The translations under genes and the position numbers were made by a program. Below, piece after piece: positions 8,891 through 18,447 of a stretch of DNA of 64,000 bases; position 1 is the stretch's first letter; each line of letters opens with the position of its first letter. Source of the DNA: JBHBQE01 sp041776485 (GTDB lineage: Bacteria > Bacillota > Clostridia > Lachnospirales > Lachnospiraceae); the NCBI GenBank assembly GCA_041776485.1, contig JBHBQE010000006.1, forward strand, positions 124,001-188,000, written 5' to 3'. The notes beneath the pieces were generated by a model. That model was not told the origin of the DNA. It saw nothing but the letters and a program-made list of their open reading frames with translations, and did no database searches.

Positions 8891-9998
8891 AGGAATAATA
8901 ATATTTTTAGCGTTAATAATGGCTGTATCTGCCGGAGTGAATGCTGCGGGAACCACTGTTATAGATATTTCCAGCAAAGATATTAAGGTGGGGGACAGTT
9001 TTAAGGTCAATATAAGAGCCACAGAAGCCGGAGAAATGGAGATTTTATATGACTCCAGAGTAATAAAGGCTGTAGGAACCAGCGCAAATCAAATCAGCAG
9101 TACTTCCCATTCTGTTACGGTAAACGGACAAAATGTTACCGTTAATTTTGAGGCAAAGGCAGAGGGCACATCCGGAGTGATTGTTAAATCCCCAAGTCTT
9201 ACGGGAAGCAGTATTTCCGTGAAGGTTGCACCGGTAAGCAGCAGTACTGCAGGCACAGCTCAGGTAACCGGAACAGAGGGTGAACAACATAATGCAGATA
9301 CTTCGGATACGGTAAAAGAGCCTATAGCGGAAATACCATCTCCACAGCTTCCTCAAGAAGATTATATTGGTAATGAAAATGGTTATGTAATTCCTATGGA
9401 GAAAGCACCATTTTCTGAAAGTTTAGTTAAATCTGAGTTTAAGTTTAATGATAAAACCTTTAGTGGATATCAGTTTGCAGGCGCTGAAAGCAGTTTTTAT
9501 TATTTCTATGGCATTAATGAGGGAAATATTGAAGGGTGGTATTTTTATGATCATATTACAGGTAAGCTGGGACCTGCTGATGTTAATACATTATCGTTAA
9601 TCGGAGATAATGTAAAGACGGGCAATAAAGGTGAGGGAAAGAAGCTCTTTGGATTGGATTTTACTCCTGATATATTTATATATGCGGCAATTTTCTTTGT
9701 TGTTATTATGATTATTGTATTTATCATAAATATTATCCTTAAAAAACGTGAGGAAAATATGGATTTTGCATACGATGACGATGAGGATATTGATTTGGTT
9801 TTTGAGCATATAGAAAAGAGTGAGAAGAAGGAAAATAAAAGCAACAAGAATTTGCACTCTGTGGAGGAGGCTAAATCAGAAGGTAAGAATGCGGACTCCA
9901 TTTATAATGGTATAAAGGGTGATGAATTAATTGACGAACTGATTAAAAAGGCATCAAAGGATAAGGATATAAAGATAATTAATCTGGACGATTTATAA
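8874..9998 (+). CDS. membrane-anchored extracytoplasmic protein with cohesin-like domain
   Basis: 374 residues, not assigned to a named family. A signal peptide (residues 1-25, ending VNAAG) is followed by a beta-rich segment (about 28-120) whose pattern (IKVGDSFKVNIRATEAGEMEILYDSRVIKAVG) resembles cohesin-type domains. A Ser/Thr/Glu-rich linker and a second folded region (about 180-250) follow. A transmembrane helix lies at about 263-288, with an acidic/lysine-rich cytoplasmic tail of about 85 residues. Topology is therefore outside-in with a sizeable internal tail. It overlaps pyrG by 17 bases and precedes clpC by 20, so it sits inside the operon. Function unknown. Confidence 0.75.
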   Translation: MKTKIKGIIIFLALIMAVSAGVNAAGTTVIDISSKDIKVGDSFKVNIRATEAGEMEILYDSRVIKAVGTSANQISSTSHSVTVNGQNVTVNFEAKAEGTSGVIVKSPSLTGSSISVKVAPVSSSTAGTAQVTGTEGEQHNADTSDTVKEPIAEIPSPQLPQEDYIGNENGYVIPMEKAPFSESLVKSEFKFNDKTFSGYQFAGAESSFYYFYGINEGNIEGWYFYDHITGKLGPADVNTLSLIGDNVKTGNKGEGKKLFGLDFTPDIFIYAAIFFVVIMIIVFIINIILKKREENMDFAYDDDEDIDLVFEHIEKSEKKENKSNKNLHSVEEAKSEGKNADSIYNGIKGDELIDELIKKASKDKDIKIINLDDL

Positions 9999-10017
9999 TT
10001 ATATTTAAGGAAATATT

Positions 10018-12477
10018 ATGAAGTATACTCATTTTATGAATGTGGCTTTTAACAGAGCCAAGAGAATATCTAAGAAATTAAATCACGATTATATTGGAAC
10101 AGAGCATATACTTCTGGCACTTTTAAGTGTTAAGGAAAGTATAAGCGGGGTAATTCTTGCCAGGGCAGGTCTGAGGGAGGAAAACCTCCTTAATTTAATG
10201 AAAGATTTAATATCATTAAATACAGGGGATACTGCCATTAAGGATAGGTCAGGCTATACTCCCAAGCTTAATTTAGTTATAGAACTGGCAAAACGAGAAG
10301 CTGCTATGAGTCATTGCGATGAGGTAGGTACTGAGCATATGCTTTTGGCACTTCTTCGCACACCGGATTGTGCCGCCACAAGGCTCCTTGCCTCTATGGA
10401 AGTTAATATTCAAAAACTTTTCCAAAGCATAATAGAGGCAATGGGAGAGGAGGGGGATATCTACAGGGAGGAACTGGCAAATCTGCAGTCTAATATCGGG
10501 TCAGGAGAAACTCCTATGCTTGACAGATTCTCCAGAGATATTACCTATATGGCAAGTGTTGGTGAATTAGACCCTTGCATTGGCAGAGAAAAGGAAATAG
10601 AAAGATTAATGCAGATCCTTTCCAGAAGAAGCAAAAACAATCCTTGTCTGATTGGAGAACCGGGTGTTGGCAAGACCTCTATTGTTGAAGGGTTAGCACA
10701 GATGATTGTGGATGAGCTGGTACCGGAGAGGCTGAGGAACGTTAGACTTTTAGCATTGGATTTATCAGGAATGGTGGCAGGAACCAAATACAGAGGTGAG
10801 TTTGAGGAAAGAATAAAGGGACTTATTGATGAGGTGACCGGCAGAAAAGATGTGATTTTATTCATTGATGAATTACATACTTTAATCGGCGCGGGAAATG
10901 GCTCCGGGTCACTAGATGCCGCCAATATATTAAAACCTGCCCTTGCCAGGGGAGATATTCAAACCATAGGTGCTACCACAGTATCTGAATACAGGAAGTA
11001 TATAGAAAAGGACGCTGCCCTTGAGAGAAGGTTTCAGCCTATTATGGTAGAAGAGCCCAGTTTGGAGGAAACCAAACAGATTCTTAATGGACTTAAATAC
11101 AGATATGAAGAGCACCATGGACTTACTATCAGCGATGAGGCGGTTAATGCGTGTGCGGAGCTGTCTGAGCGCTATATAACCGACAGGTTTTTGCCGGATA
11201 AGGCTATTGATATAATGGATGAAGCTGCGGCAAAAAAGAAGTTGTTTTCCTATAAGCCTAAAAAAAGGGACTTTAATCTTGAAGAGGATATTAATATTCT
11301 TGAGGAAAGATTAGAGGGGGCTTTAAGTGAGGATAGGATTGAAGAGGCTATACTTATAAAAAAAGAGCTGGATGATTTAAGAGATAAATTTGAGAAGTTC
11401 AAAAAGTCTGCCGGCAGAAAAAATCAATCTAAAAAAATTGTACTGACAGGCAGTGATATCACAGAGGTTATTTCCGTGTGGACAAGGATTCCTGTTAGCA
11501 AGTTAAATGAATCTGAGGCAACTAAACTCAGGAATTTAGAAAAGACTTTGCATAAGAGAATTATAGGTCAGGAGGATGCGGTAAATGCCCTTTCCAGAGC
11601 TGTAAGACGAGGAAGGGTCGGCCTTAAGGATAAAAACAGACCAATAGGTTCCTTTTTATTCTTAGGTCCTACAGGTGTGGGAAAAACAGAGATTTCCAAG
11701 GCGTTGGCAGAGGCGGTTTTTGGCAATGAGGATAATATGATAAGAGTGGACATGTCAGAGTATATGGAAAAACACTCTGTATCCAAAATGATAGGCTCAC
11801 CTCCCGGATATGTCGGCTATGAGGAGGGGGGACAGTTGTCTGAAAAGGTTAGGAGAAATCCGTATTCCGTTATTTTATTTGATGAAGTAGAAAAAGCACA
11901 TCCTGATATATTTAATGTACTTCTTCAGGTGTTGGATGATGGTTTTGTAACAGATGCTCAGGGAAGAAAGGTTGATTTTAAAAATACAATTATTATTATG
12001 ACCTCGAATGTGGGCGCTAGGGATATTATTGAGCCGAAAAAGCTGGGATTTTTGTCAGACAAGGATGAAAATATTGACTTTGAGAGGATGAAGTCCAAGG
12101 TTATGGAGGAGCTTAAAAATCAATTTAAGCCGGAGTTTTTGAACCGTATAGATGAAACCATAGTTTTCAGGGCATTAAATAAAAAGGATATGAGAGACAT
12201 ACTCTCCCTTATGACTAAGGAATTGATTAAAAGATGTAAGAGCCAAATGGCTATTAATCTCGATATAAGACCCTCTGTTAAAGACTATATTGTGGAAAAT
12301 GCCTTTGATAAAAAATATGGTGCCAGACCTCTTAGAAGAAAAATTCAAGTCGAGTTGGAGGATTTATTGGCAGACGAGATATTAAATAAAAGGATTTCTC
12401 AGGGCGACAGCGTAACCGCTACCATAAAAAATAAAAAAATAGTTTTTGTTAAAAAAGGTTCAGATGTTAAAAAATAA
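10018..12477 (+). CDS. clpC: ATP-dependent Clp protease ATP-binding subunit ClpC
   Basis: 819 residues. Two N-terminal Clp repeats (about 1-145, each with GTEHxLLALL) precede AAA+ module 1 (Walker A GEPGVGKT near 213). An inserted coiled segment with a UVR-like motif (about 421-457) follows, then AAA+ module 2 (Walker A GPTGVGKT near 551, GFVTDAQGRKVDF). This is the ClpC arrangement, a ClpP partner that unfolds substrates in protein quality control. The usual ctsR-mcsA-mcsB genes are absent here, so regulation probably differs from the Bacillus operon. radA overlaps its end, as is common for clpC-radA pairs. Confidence 0.95.
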   Translation: MKYTHFMNVAFNRAKRISKKLNHDYIGTEHILLALLSVKESISGVILARAGLREENLLNLMKDLISLNTGDTAIKDRSGYTPKLNLVIELAKREAAMSHCDEVGTEHMLLALLRTPDCAATRLLASMEVNIQKLFQSIIEAMGEEGDIYREELANLQSNIGSGETPMLDRFSRDITYMASVGELDPCIGREKEIERLMQILSRRSKNNPCLIGEPGVGKTSIVEGLAQMIVDELVPERLRNVRLLALDLSGMVAGTKYRGEFEERIKGLIDEVTGRKDVILFIDELHTLIGAGNGSGSLDAANILKPALARGDIQTIGATTVSEYRKYIEKDAALERRFQPIMVEEPSLEETKQILNGLKYRYEEHHGLTISDEAVNACAELSERYITDRFLPDKAIDIMDEAAAKKKLFSYKPKKRDFNLEEDINILEERLEGALSEDRIEEAILIKKELDDLRDKFEKFKKSAGRKNQSKKIVLTGSDITEVISVWTRIPVSKLNESEATKLRNLEKTLHKRIIGQEDAVNALSRAVRRGRVGLKDKNRPIGSFLFLGPTGVGKTEISKALAEAVFGNEDNMIRVDMSEYMEKHSVSKMIGSPPGYVGYEEGGQLSEKVRRNPYSVILFDEVEKAHPDIFNVLLQVLDDGFVTDAQGRKVDFKNTIIIMTSNVGARDIIEPKKLGFLSDKDENIDFERMKSKVMEELKNQFKPEFLNRIDETIVFRALNKKDMRDILSLMTKELIKRCKSQMAINLDIRPSVKDYIVENAFDKKYGARPLRRKIQVELEDLLADEILNKRISQGDSVTATIKNKKIVFVKKGSDVKK

Positions 12478-13825
12478 AAAGTCAGTTTTCTTTTGTAAAA
12501 ACTGTGGTTATGAGTCAGGTAAATGGGAAGGGCGCTGTCCTGCCTGTAATGAATGGAATACCTTTACTGAGGAAACTGTAAGCGTTGTTTCTGCCAAATC
12601 TAAAAATAATAATCCGACGATTTCACTTTCCAGAGTAAAGGCAGGGGAAAATATAAGAGTTAAAACCTTCATAGAGGAGTTTGACAGAGTTTTGGGAGGA
12701 GGGATTGTTCCCGGGTCTTTGGTGTTAATTGGAGGTGATCCGGGGATTGGAAAGTCCACTCTTTTATTGCAGCTATGTCTGGTGCTGAATCAGGATACAA
12801 AAATCATATATTGCTCCGGTGAGGAAAGCCCCGGGCAGATTAAAATGCGTGGGGATAGAATGGGTAATTTCTCTGATAATGTATTGTTGTTATGTGAAAC
12901 GGATATAGACTGTATAACTGCAAGTATTGAAAGGGAAAATCCGAGTCTGGTTATTATAGACAGTATTCAGACCATGTATTCGCCGGAGTCAGCCTCACTG
13001 CCGGGAAGTGCTTCTCAAATACGGGAGTCCACAAATATATTTATGAGACTTGCAAAGGAGAAGAATATTCCTATTTTCCTTGTGGGGCACGTTACGAAGG
13101 AGGGTGCCGTTGCAGGACCGAAAATGCTTGAGCATATGGTGGATACCGTACTGTATTTTGAGGGGGATAAAACCGCCTCTTACAGGCTCCTTAGAAGCGT
13201 AAAAAATAGATTTGGATCTACCAATGAAATCGGTGTTTTTGAAATGAGACAAAACGGGCTGGTGGAGGTGAAAAATCCTTCAGAGTTCCTGCTCAAGGGA
13301 CGTCCCAAAGACGCCAGCGGTTCTGTGGTGACCTGTACACTGGAGGGGAGCAGACCTCTTTTGATGGAGGTTCAGGCACTTATATGTAAAAGTAATTTTG
13401 GCATGCCAAGACGCTCTGCCTCCGGCTGTGATCCCAATAGAATAAATCTATTAATGGCAGTATTAGAGAAGCGGTTGTCCCTGCCCCTTAGCGAATATGA
13501 CGCATTTATAAATATTGCAGGAGGGATGAGAGTAAAGGAGCCGGCAGTTGATTTAGGAATAGTGCTTGCTATTTTATCCAGTTACAAAAATAAGGTCTTT
13601 AACGATAGCTTTATCTGTTTTGGTGAAGTGGGATTAAATGGAGAAATTCGCTCTGTTACTCAGGGTGAAACCAGAGTTAAGGAAGCGGAAAAACTGGGAT
13701 TTAAAAATTGTATATTGCCTAAGGGCTCTGTAAGCAAGGAAACCTACAATGGAAATGTAAAGTTATTTGAAATAGAAAATGTATCCCAGGCATATAATAT
13801 GATTGACCCCAAAATAAAAAAATGA
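12464..13825 (+). CDS. radA: DNA repair protein RadA
   Basis: About 453 residues. An N-terminal zinc finger (CKNC at 11-14, CPAC near 28), a RecA-like ATPase core with Walker A GGDPGIGKST near 90, the RadA-specific KNRFG motif near 246, and a C-terminal Lon-like S5-type domain. It promotes branch migration in homologous recombination. I chose ATG 12464 because it sits just before the zinc finger; TTG 12446 is also in frame and would add six residues. It overlaps clpC by 14 bases. The promoter of the downstream tRNA-Trp lies within its last codons. Confidence 0.95.
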   Translation: MLKNKKSVFFCKNCGYESGKWEGRCPACNEWNTFTEETVSVVSAKSKNNNPTISLSRVKAGENIRVKTFIEEFDRVLGGGIVPGSLVLIGGDPGIGKSTLLLQLCLVLNQDTKIIYCSGEESPGQIKMRGDRMGNFSDNVLLLCETDIDCITASIERENPSLVIIDSIQTMYSPESASLPGSASQIRESTNIFMRLAKEKNIPIFLVGHVTKEGAVAGPKMLEHMVDTVLYFEGDKTASYRLLRSVKNRFGSTNEIGVFEMRQNGLVEVKNPSEFLLKGRPKDASGSVVTCTLEGSRPLLMEVQALICKSNFGMPRRSASGCDPNRINLLMAVLEKRLSLPLSEYDAFINIAGGMRVKEPAVDLGIVLAILSSYKNKVFNDSFICFGEVGLNGEIRSVTQGETRVKEAEKLGFKNCILPKGSVSKETYNGNVKLFEIENVSQAYNMIDPKIKK

Positions 13826-13831
13826 TATAAT
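13803..13831 (+). promoter_or_regulatory. promoter for tRNA-Trp, inside the radA 3' end
   Basis: TTGACC at 13803-13808 and TATAAT at 13826-13831 are spaced by 17 bases. The -35 box lies in the radA coding sequence and the -10 box spans its stop. The predicted start of transcription is a few bases before the mature tRNA 5' end at 13843. Confidence 0.75.
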
Positions 13832-13842
13832 TAAAAGGTTGT

Positions 13843-13913
13843 AGGGGATTGGTCAAATGGCATGACAGGAGTCTCCAAAACTCTTAGTGGGAGTTCGATT
13901 CTCTCATCCCCTG
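13843..13913 (+). tRNA. trnW: tRNA-Trp (anticodon CCA)
   Basis: A full cloverleaf is visible. The acceptor stem AGGGGAT pairs with ATCCCCT, with discriminator G. The anticodon stem GGAGT/ACTCT encloses the loop CTCCAAA, giving anticodon CCA, and the T arm is GGGAG-TTCGATT-CTCTC. No CCA tail is encoded. The gene is monocistronic: a strong promoter lies upstream and an intrinsic terminator directly downstream. Confidence 0.96.
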
Positions 13914-13915
13914 TC

Positions 13916-13941
13916 AGTAGTGACCTTGTCACTACTTTTTT
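13916..13941 (+). terminator. intrinsic terminator of tRNA-Trp
   Basis: The stem AGTAGTGAC (13916-13924) pairs perfectly with GTCACTACT (13928-13936) around a CTT loop and is followed by a T run. It begins three bases after the tRNA. Confidence 0.9.
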
Positions 13942-13942
13942 A

Positions 13943-13971
13943 TTGACAAGATATATTTATTGTTATATCAT
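13943..13971 (+). promoter_or_regulatory. promoter for the kinase/surface-protein pair
   Basis: A consensus TTGACA (13943-13948), 17-base spacer and TATCAT (13966-13971) directly follow the tRNA terminator. Transcription would start near 13978, which rules out in-frame starts further upstream and points to the TTG at 14012 for the kinase. Confidence 0.75.
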
Positions 13972-14011
13972 CCTGTATATCTTTTTATTTCTTGCCCGTC
14001 GGGCATATTGC

Positions 14012-15754
14012 TTGAATAGAAATACCATTTTTAATAAGTATATTATTATTGGCAAGTTAGGCACTGGCGGAATGTCAAAGGTCTATCTTTCCTATGATAT
14101 TTTTCTTAAAAAGAAGTGGGCTGTTAAGGTAATCAATAAATCAAATCAGGATTATTTACAGGAAGCCCGAATTATGAAGGATTTAAGTCATCCGCTGCTT
14201 CCAAGGATAGTAGAAATTCTGGAGGATAGGGATAGTGCATATATTGTTATGGACTATATTGAGGGGATTTCCCTCAATAATATCCTTAAGAAAAAAACAG
14301 ATCTTAATAGAGATAAAATAATAGTTATATTTAGAGAATTAGCAGATATATTAATCTATCTTCATTCCAGAAAGCCCCCGATTATTCATGGAGACATAAA
14401 GCCAGGAAATATTATTTTAACAGATACGGGAGTGAGATTAATTGATTTTGGCATTGCCTTAAAGGGTACAGTAGATTACTCGAATAACAGTTTTGGCAGT
14501 AAGGGTTATATTGCCCCGGAAATATTGAGGGGTAAGAAAAAGAGTATAAAAAGTGATATATATTCTCTGGGAATGTGTATGTACTTAGTTATTAACGGTA
14601 AATTTCCAAGTGATGAATCTGTAGAAACAAAGCGGTTTAATGGGGTGCAATCTCATTTCCTGCAGGAAATAATTGAAAAATGTACATGTAAAAGTCCTAA
14701 AGATAGATACAGCTCTGTAAAAGAATTAAGAAATGATTTAATAAAATATCAGACGGTATACTGTAGTGGTTTATCTAAAGGAGAACAACATAATACATAT
14801 ACGAAAGAGGATAAACAATATTTTGCAGGAAAAAATTTATGCAAATGCTCTACAGGGTTTTTCAATACAGTCTTATCTAAGGGAAATTTAGGGGAAAAGA
14901 TAAAATATAGAATTTACCTGGCGGCAATAATATCTTTTGCTGTGATAATAGTATTTTTTAGGGGGTTTTTAAGTATAAATATTTTGGATAAAACATCAGG
15001 TGACTCAAAATATGAAAGGCTTATTTTCACTGCTAAAACTACAGCAAATATGCAGGATCGGCAAAATATTTATAGCAGTATAACGGAGAAATATCCCGGG
15101 AATACAGATGTATATTTTTTGATTATTCAAGATATAAAGAGTGATTTATGCTTTACCTTGGAGGAAGAAAAATTCTTGATCCAAAAATTAAATATAAATT
15201 TAAATAATATAAAAACAAGTGACAAATATGGGGAATTATTATATTCAATAGGAAGATTATATTGGTTTTATTATGACAATGAAAGTATAACAGGAAAGAT
15301 AAGTGCAAGCTTTTGGTTTGAAGAGGCAAAGGCGTTCTTAGATACAAATTCTAAAGAATACGGCGAGGCTTCAGTATGTGCAGATATCGGAATGTTTTAT
15401 CAGGACATTAATACTAATATAAAGGAATATAAAGATAAGGGCACTTATGGAGATTTATTTGAAAAATTAGAGAGTTTATGGGAAATTGCAGAGGCAGAAA
15501 ATGATAATACGGCAGGTTTTGAGGCTGTAAGGATTTATTCCGGATTAATAAATGCCTACTGTGAAGAATTTTTAAGAGACGGTATAGATAAGGAACAAAT
15601 GATGGCTTTATACAAAAAATATAATTTAATTTTAATAAATAGCAAATATATAAATAAGGATTTGATATTAGTAAAAGATGAGCTTAAAAACAAAATGGAG
15701 TCTGCGAAAAATACAATAGAAAGAATATATGAGGAGGCAGAAAATGAATTATAG
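14012..15754 (+). CDS. transmembrane serine/threonine protein kinase
   Basis: About 580 residues from TTG 14012. The kinase domain (about 10-265) has the glycine loop GKLGTGGMSKVY, the ATP-binding lysine in WAVKVI, the catalytic loop HGDIKPGN near 126 (HGD in place of HRD), DFG near 145 and APE. A transmembrane helix follows at about 303-325, then an extracytoplasmic helical region of about 250 residues that may be TPR-like. The frame is open further upstream, through tRNA-Trp, but the intervening terminator and promoter exclude those starts. The TTG has no clear ribosome site; a small GCCC/GGGC hairpin precedes it. No PP2C phosphatase is nearby. It overlaps the next gene by 11 bases. Confidence 0.85.
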   Translation: MNRNTIFNKYIIIGKLGTGGMSKVYLSYDIFLKKKWAVKVINKSNQDYLQEARIMKDLSHPLLPRIVEILEDRDSAYIVMDYIEGISLNNILKKKTDLNRDKIIVIFRELADILIYLHSRKPPIIHGDIKPGNIILTDTGVRLIDFGIALKGTVDYSNNSFGSKGYIAPEILRGKKKSIKSDIYSLGMCMYLVINGKFPSDESVETKRFNGVQSHFLQEIIEKCTCKSPKDRYSSVKELRNDLIKYQTVYCSGLSKGEQHNTYTKEDKQYFAGKNLCKCSTGFFNTVLSKGNLGEKIKYRIYLAAIISFAVIIVFFRGFLSINILDKTSGDSKYERLIFTAKTTANMQDRQNIYSSITEKYPGNTDVYFLIIQDIKSDLCFTLEEEKFLIQKLNINLNNIKTSDKYGELLYSIGRLYWFYYDNESITGKISASFWFEEAKAFLDTNSKEYGEASVCADIGMFYQDINTNIKEYKDKGTYGDLFEKLESLWEIAEAENDNTAGFEAVRIYSGLINAYCEEFLRDGIDKEQMMALYKKYNLILINSKYINKDLILVKDELKNKMESAKNTIERIYEEAENEL

Positions 15755-18242
15755 GAGGTTAACGGTTTATATACTTGGATTTATACTTGGGGTAATTTTT
15801 GCTACAGGTTATGTATATGCATATAATACGGAGATTTGGGAAATAGAGATTATTCAGGGAAATTATTTTAGGCTGGATAATGTTTTGTACTATAAAAAGG
15901 AACTAATATGCAAATTTTTATTAAAGGACAGTGAAAAGAGAGAGGATATAGAAAAGATAAATATATATGCAAATGAAAAACTTATTCAAAGCTCAGATAA
16001 TGCGGGTTTAAAGATGGGCTATGAGTTAAACACAGAAAATATTTTACAGGAAGATATCGTGGATATTAAGATAGAAATTACAGATAAGCAAGGGAAAATA
16101 AGCAGTGAGAATTATAAGTTTATAAGGGATAATGTTATGCCGGAAATTAAAAATCTTAGAGTGGGAGATAGTGAGATTGCAGAGGAGCAGGGAGAAATTT
16201 GTTTTTATGATGATAAAGTTAATGTATCATTTAATTTTAATGATATGCCAGTGCATAGTGCAAATTCCGGTGTAAAGGATGTGATATTTGAGAAATACGG
16301 TATGGAGGATGAAAAATTTGAGGAGATCAGTATAGATATAGATGGCGGAGCCGGTGAAATATATTTAGACAAGGGCTTTAGAGGATACTTTATTATAAGG
16401 GCAAGGGATAATCTGTTAAATGAATATAAATTTAAAAGCAAATATATAATAATAGCGGATAAAAATAAATCCAGTTCGGTAATATTATTTAACAGGGAAA
16501 ATGCAGGGAATAACGGGTATGTAAATTGTGATGTAAACATGGGTTTTAGGGTAGAAAATGAATTTTGCGGTATCAGGTCCATTGCCTATAGAGTATATAC
16601 CGGAAATGATGGGGGTACCGGCAATGCAGGTACAAGCTATGGCAAAACCTATATTTTAGATAAGAATAGAATTGATGATGAATTAAAGATAGAGAAATTA
16701 AATAATAATTTAATTAATGCAATTACTGGGAAAGTACCTATACAGGGAAACGGGAATAATATAAGGGTACTTTTTCAGGTAACGGATAATGCGGGAATTG
16801 TAAAGGAAGAGGAAACCTGTATTAATATTGATAAAACTTTGCCGGATTTAAAGGTTATTTATGACAAGGAAAGGTCAGAAGACGGATATTACAGGAATAA
16901 GCTTGGTATAAGACTTGAAATTAGAGATAATAATTTTGATTCCGGTTTAATAAACATTTTTGGACTGCCTAATTTTAGTGAGCCTGTATTATGGATAATG
17001 GAGGAGGATTGCTATTCTGCTCAATTGGAGTATGACAGGGAGGGAGAATATGAATTAAGAATATCCGGTACAGATATGGCTGGAAATAAATTACCAACAT
17101 ATAATGATAAATTTATTATAGATTTAACAAGCCCTGCGATTGAATTTACAGGGGTAGGGGATAACTCTGCTAATTCCGGTGCAGTGGAACTGGGAATCAG
17201 TATTAAGGATAAATATTTAGATGATAATTTACTTTCTATAGATATTATTAAGGATGGAAAAAGTATTAATTTGCCATACACAGAGAATAAAATTAAAACA
17301 GGAATTAATTATATTTTTAAGGATATACCAAGGGCGATAAATACAGATGGTGTATATAGTGTTACGGCAATTGCAGGAGATAGTGCAGGGAATATAATAA
17401 AGAAAATCATTAACTTTTCTGTAAACAGATTTGGAAGTACATATAAGCTTTCACCCGTTGCTGCTTCCATTAAAGATAAATATGTCAGGGATGTTTCGGA
17501 TGTTAAAATTACTGAAATTAATGTTGATAAAATAGACAGGCAGGAGATAAATGCCTATATGGTTAAAAATACAGATACTATAGATTTAACCTTAGATAAG
17601 GACTTTTATGTAAAAGAATCAGAGTCTGACTTTAAAAATAGCCTTGATTATACTTTTCCGGCAGGTCTGTTTAGTGAAGACGGTGTTTATACTCTGGCAA
17701 TTTATTCCAGGGATAAAGCGGGGAATGTAAATCAAAGTGTGAAGGATGAAAATGCAGGTCAAATAACCTTTGGAGTGGATAGTAAGCCACCAACGGTTTA
17801 TTTTTTAAATATGGAGGATAATGAGGAAATAAATAATGATAAGTATATTGCAGAGGCAGCTGTCAGGGATAATTTAAAGCTTGACAGGGTGAGTGTATAT
17901 GATAATGGGAATTTAATTCCCCATACTTTCGAAAATGAAAGGCTGAATTTTGAGCTGGCTAAATCCGACAATCCAAGAAATATCCTCATTGAGGCTTATG
18001 ATTTGGCAGGGAACAAGGGTAAGATTGAGGTTAAAAATATTTTAGTTAATGAAAATATTCCCAATATAATAAGTAGAATATCGGGTCGTGTTCCTGTTAA
18101 GCTTCCTGAGAATCTGGTAGAAAATTCAAAAGTGAGCGGTGGGGGTATACAAAGGGGAATCCCACAGCTGATAGTAATTTTGCCCATGCTTATTCTGTCA
18201 CTTTTAGCGGGAGTAAAAATATATCAAAGAATCTCAAAGTGA
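15744..18242 (+). CDS. large membrane-anchored surface protein with Ig-like repeats
   Basis: About 832 residues. A hydrophobic N-terminus (signal anchor, about residues 8-27) is followed by tandem beta-sandwich modules that end in DxAGN-type turns near residues 347 (TDNAGIV), 443 (TDMAGNK), 545 (GDSAGNI), 656 (RDKAGNV) and 752 (YDLAGNK). Several modules open with D-x-x-x-P (DNVMPEI, DKTLPDL, DLTSPAI, DSKPPTV). A C-terminal transmembrane helix (about 805-828) ends RISK. The ATG at 15744 has GAGGAGG at the right distance, which decides it over 15729. The 11-base overlap with the kinase implies coupled translation, so it is a candidate partner of that kinase. Function unknown. Confidence 0.8.
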   Translation: MNYRRLTVYILGFILGVIFATGYVYAYNTEIWEIEIIQGNYFRLDNVLYYKKELICKFLLKDSEKREDIEKINIYANEKLIQSSDNAGLKMGYELNTENILQEDIVDIKIEITDKQGKISSENYKFIRDNVMPEIKNLRVGDSEIAEEQGEICFYDDKVNVSFNFNDMPVHSANSGVKDVIFEKYGMEDEKFEEISIDIDGGAGEIYLDKGFRGYFIIRARDNLLNEYKFKSKYIIIADKNKSSSVILFNRENAGNNGYVNCDVNMGFRVENEFCGIRSIAYRVYTGNDGGTGNAGTSYGKTYILDKNRIDDELKIEKLNNNLINAITGKVPIQGNGNNIRVLFQVTDNAGIVKEEETCINIDKTLPDLKVIYDKERSEDGYYRNKLGIRLEIRDNNFDSGLINIFGLPNFSEPVLWIMEEDCYSAQLEYDREGEYELRISGTDMAGNKLPTYNDKFIIDLTSPAIEFTGVGDNSANSGAVELGISIKDKYLDDNLLSIDIIKDGKSINLPYTENKIKTGINYIFKDIPRAINTDGVYSVTAIAGDSAGNIIKKIINFSVNRFGSTYKLSPVAASIKDKYVRDVSDVKITEINVDKIDRQEINAYMVKNTDTIDLTLDKDFYVKESESDFKNSLDYTFPAGLFSEDGVYTLAIYSRDKAGNVNQSVKDENAGQITFGVDSKPPTVYFLNMEDNEEINNDKYIAEAAVRDNLKLDRVSVYDNGNLIPHTFENERLNFELAKSDNPRNILIEAYDLAGNKGKIEVKNILVNENIPNIISRISGRVPVKLPENLVENSKVSGGGIQRGIPQLIVILPMLILSLLAGVKIYQRISK

Positions 18243-18447
18243 TTTTTACATTACGCCAGTTTTCTTTTTTCAGCATGCAATGCCAAAGGATGTGATAAAA
18301 TTTTATTATCCGTCATGCCGTTAAATATGATAAAATTTCTTAGGTTGATTATATTTATTTTTTCCATAGAGGATTAAATGTGGTTATAACAACATAATAC
18401 ATATTTGTATAATACTATAATTGTATAGTAAGACAAGGAGGATAGAT

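Noticed and set aside
13843..13950. Integration site of a mobile element at tRNA-Trp
   Set aside because: No integrase, no duplicated tRNA 3' end and no phage genes follow.
13862..14011. Upstream extension of the kinase frame, giving a 630-residue protein
   Set aside because: It would run through tRNA-Trp, its terminator and the kinase promoter; these 50 residues do not resemble a kinase N-terminus.
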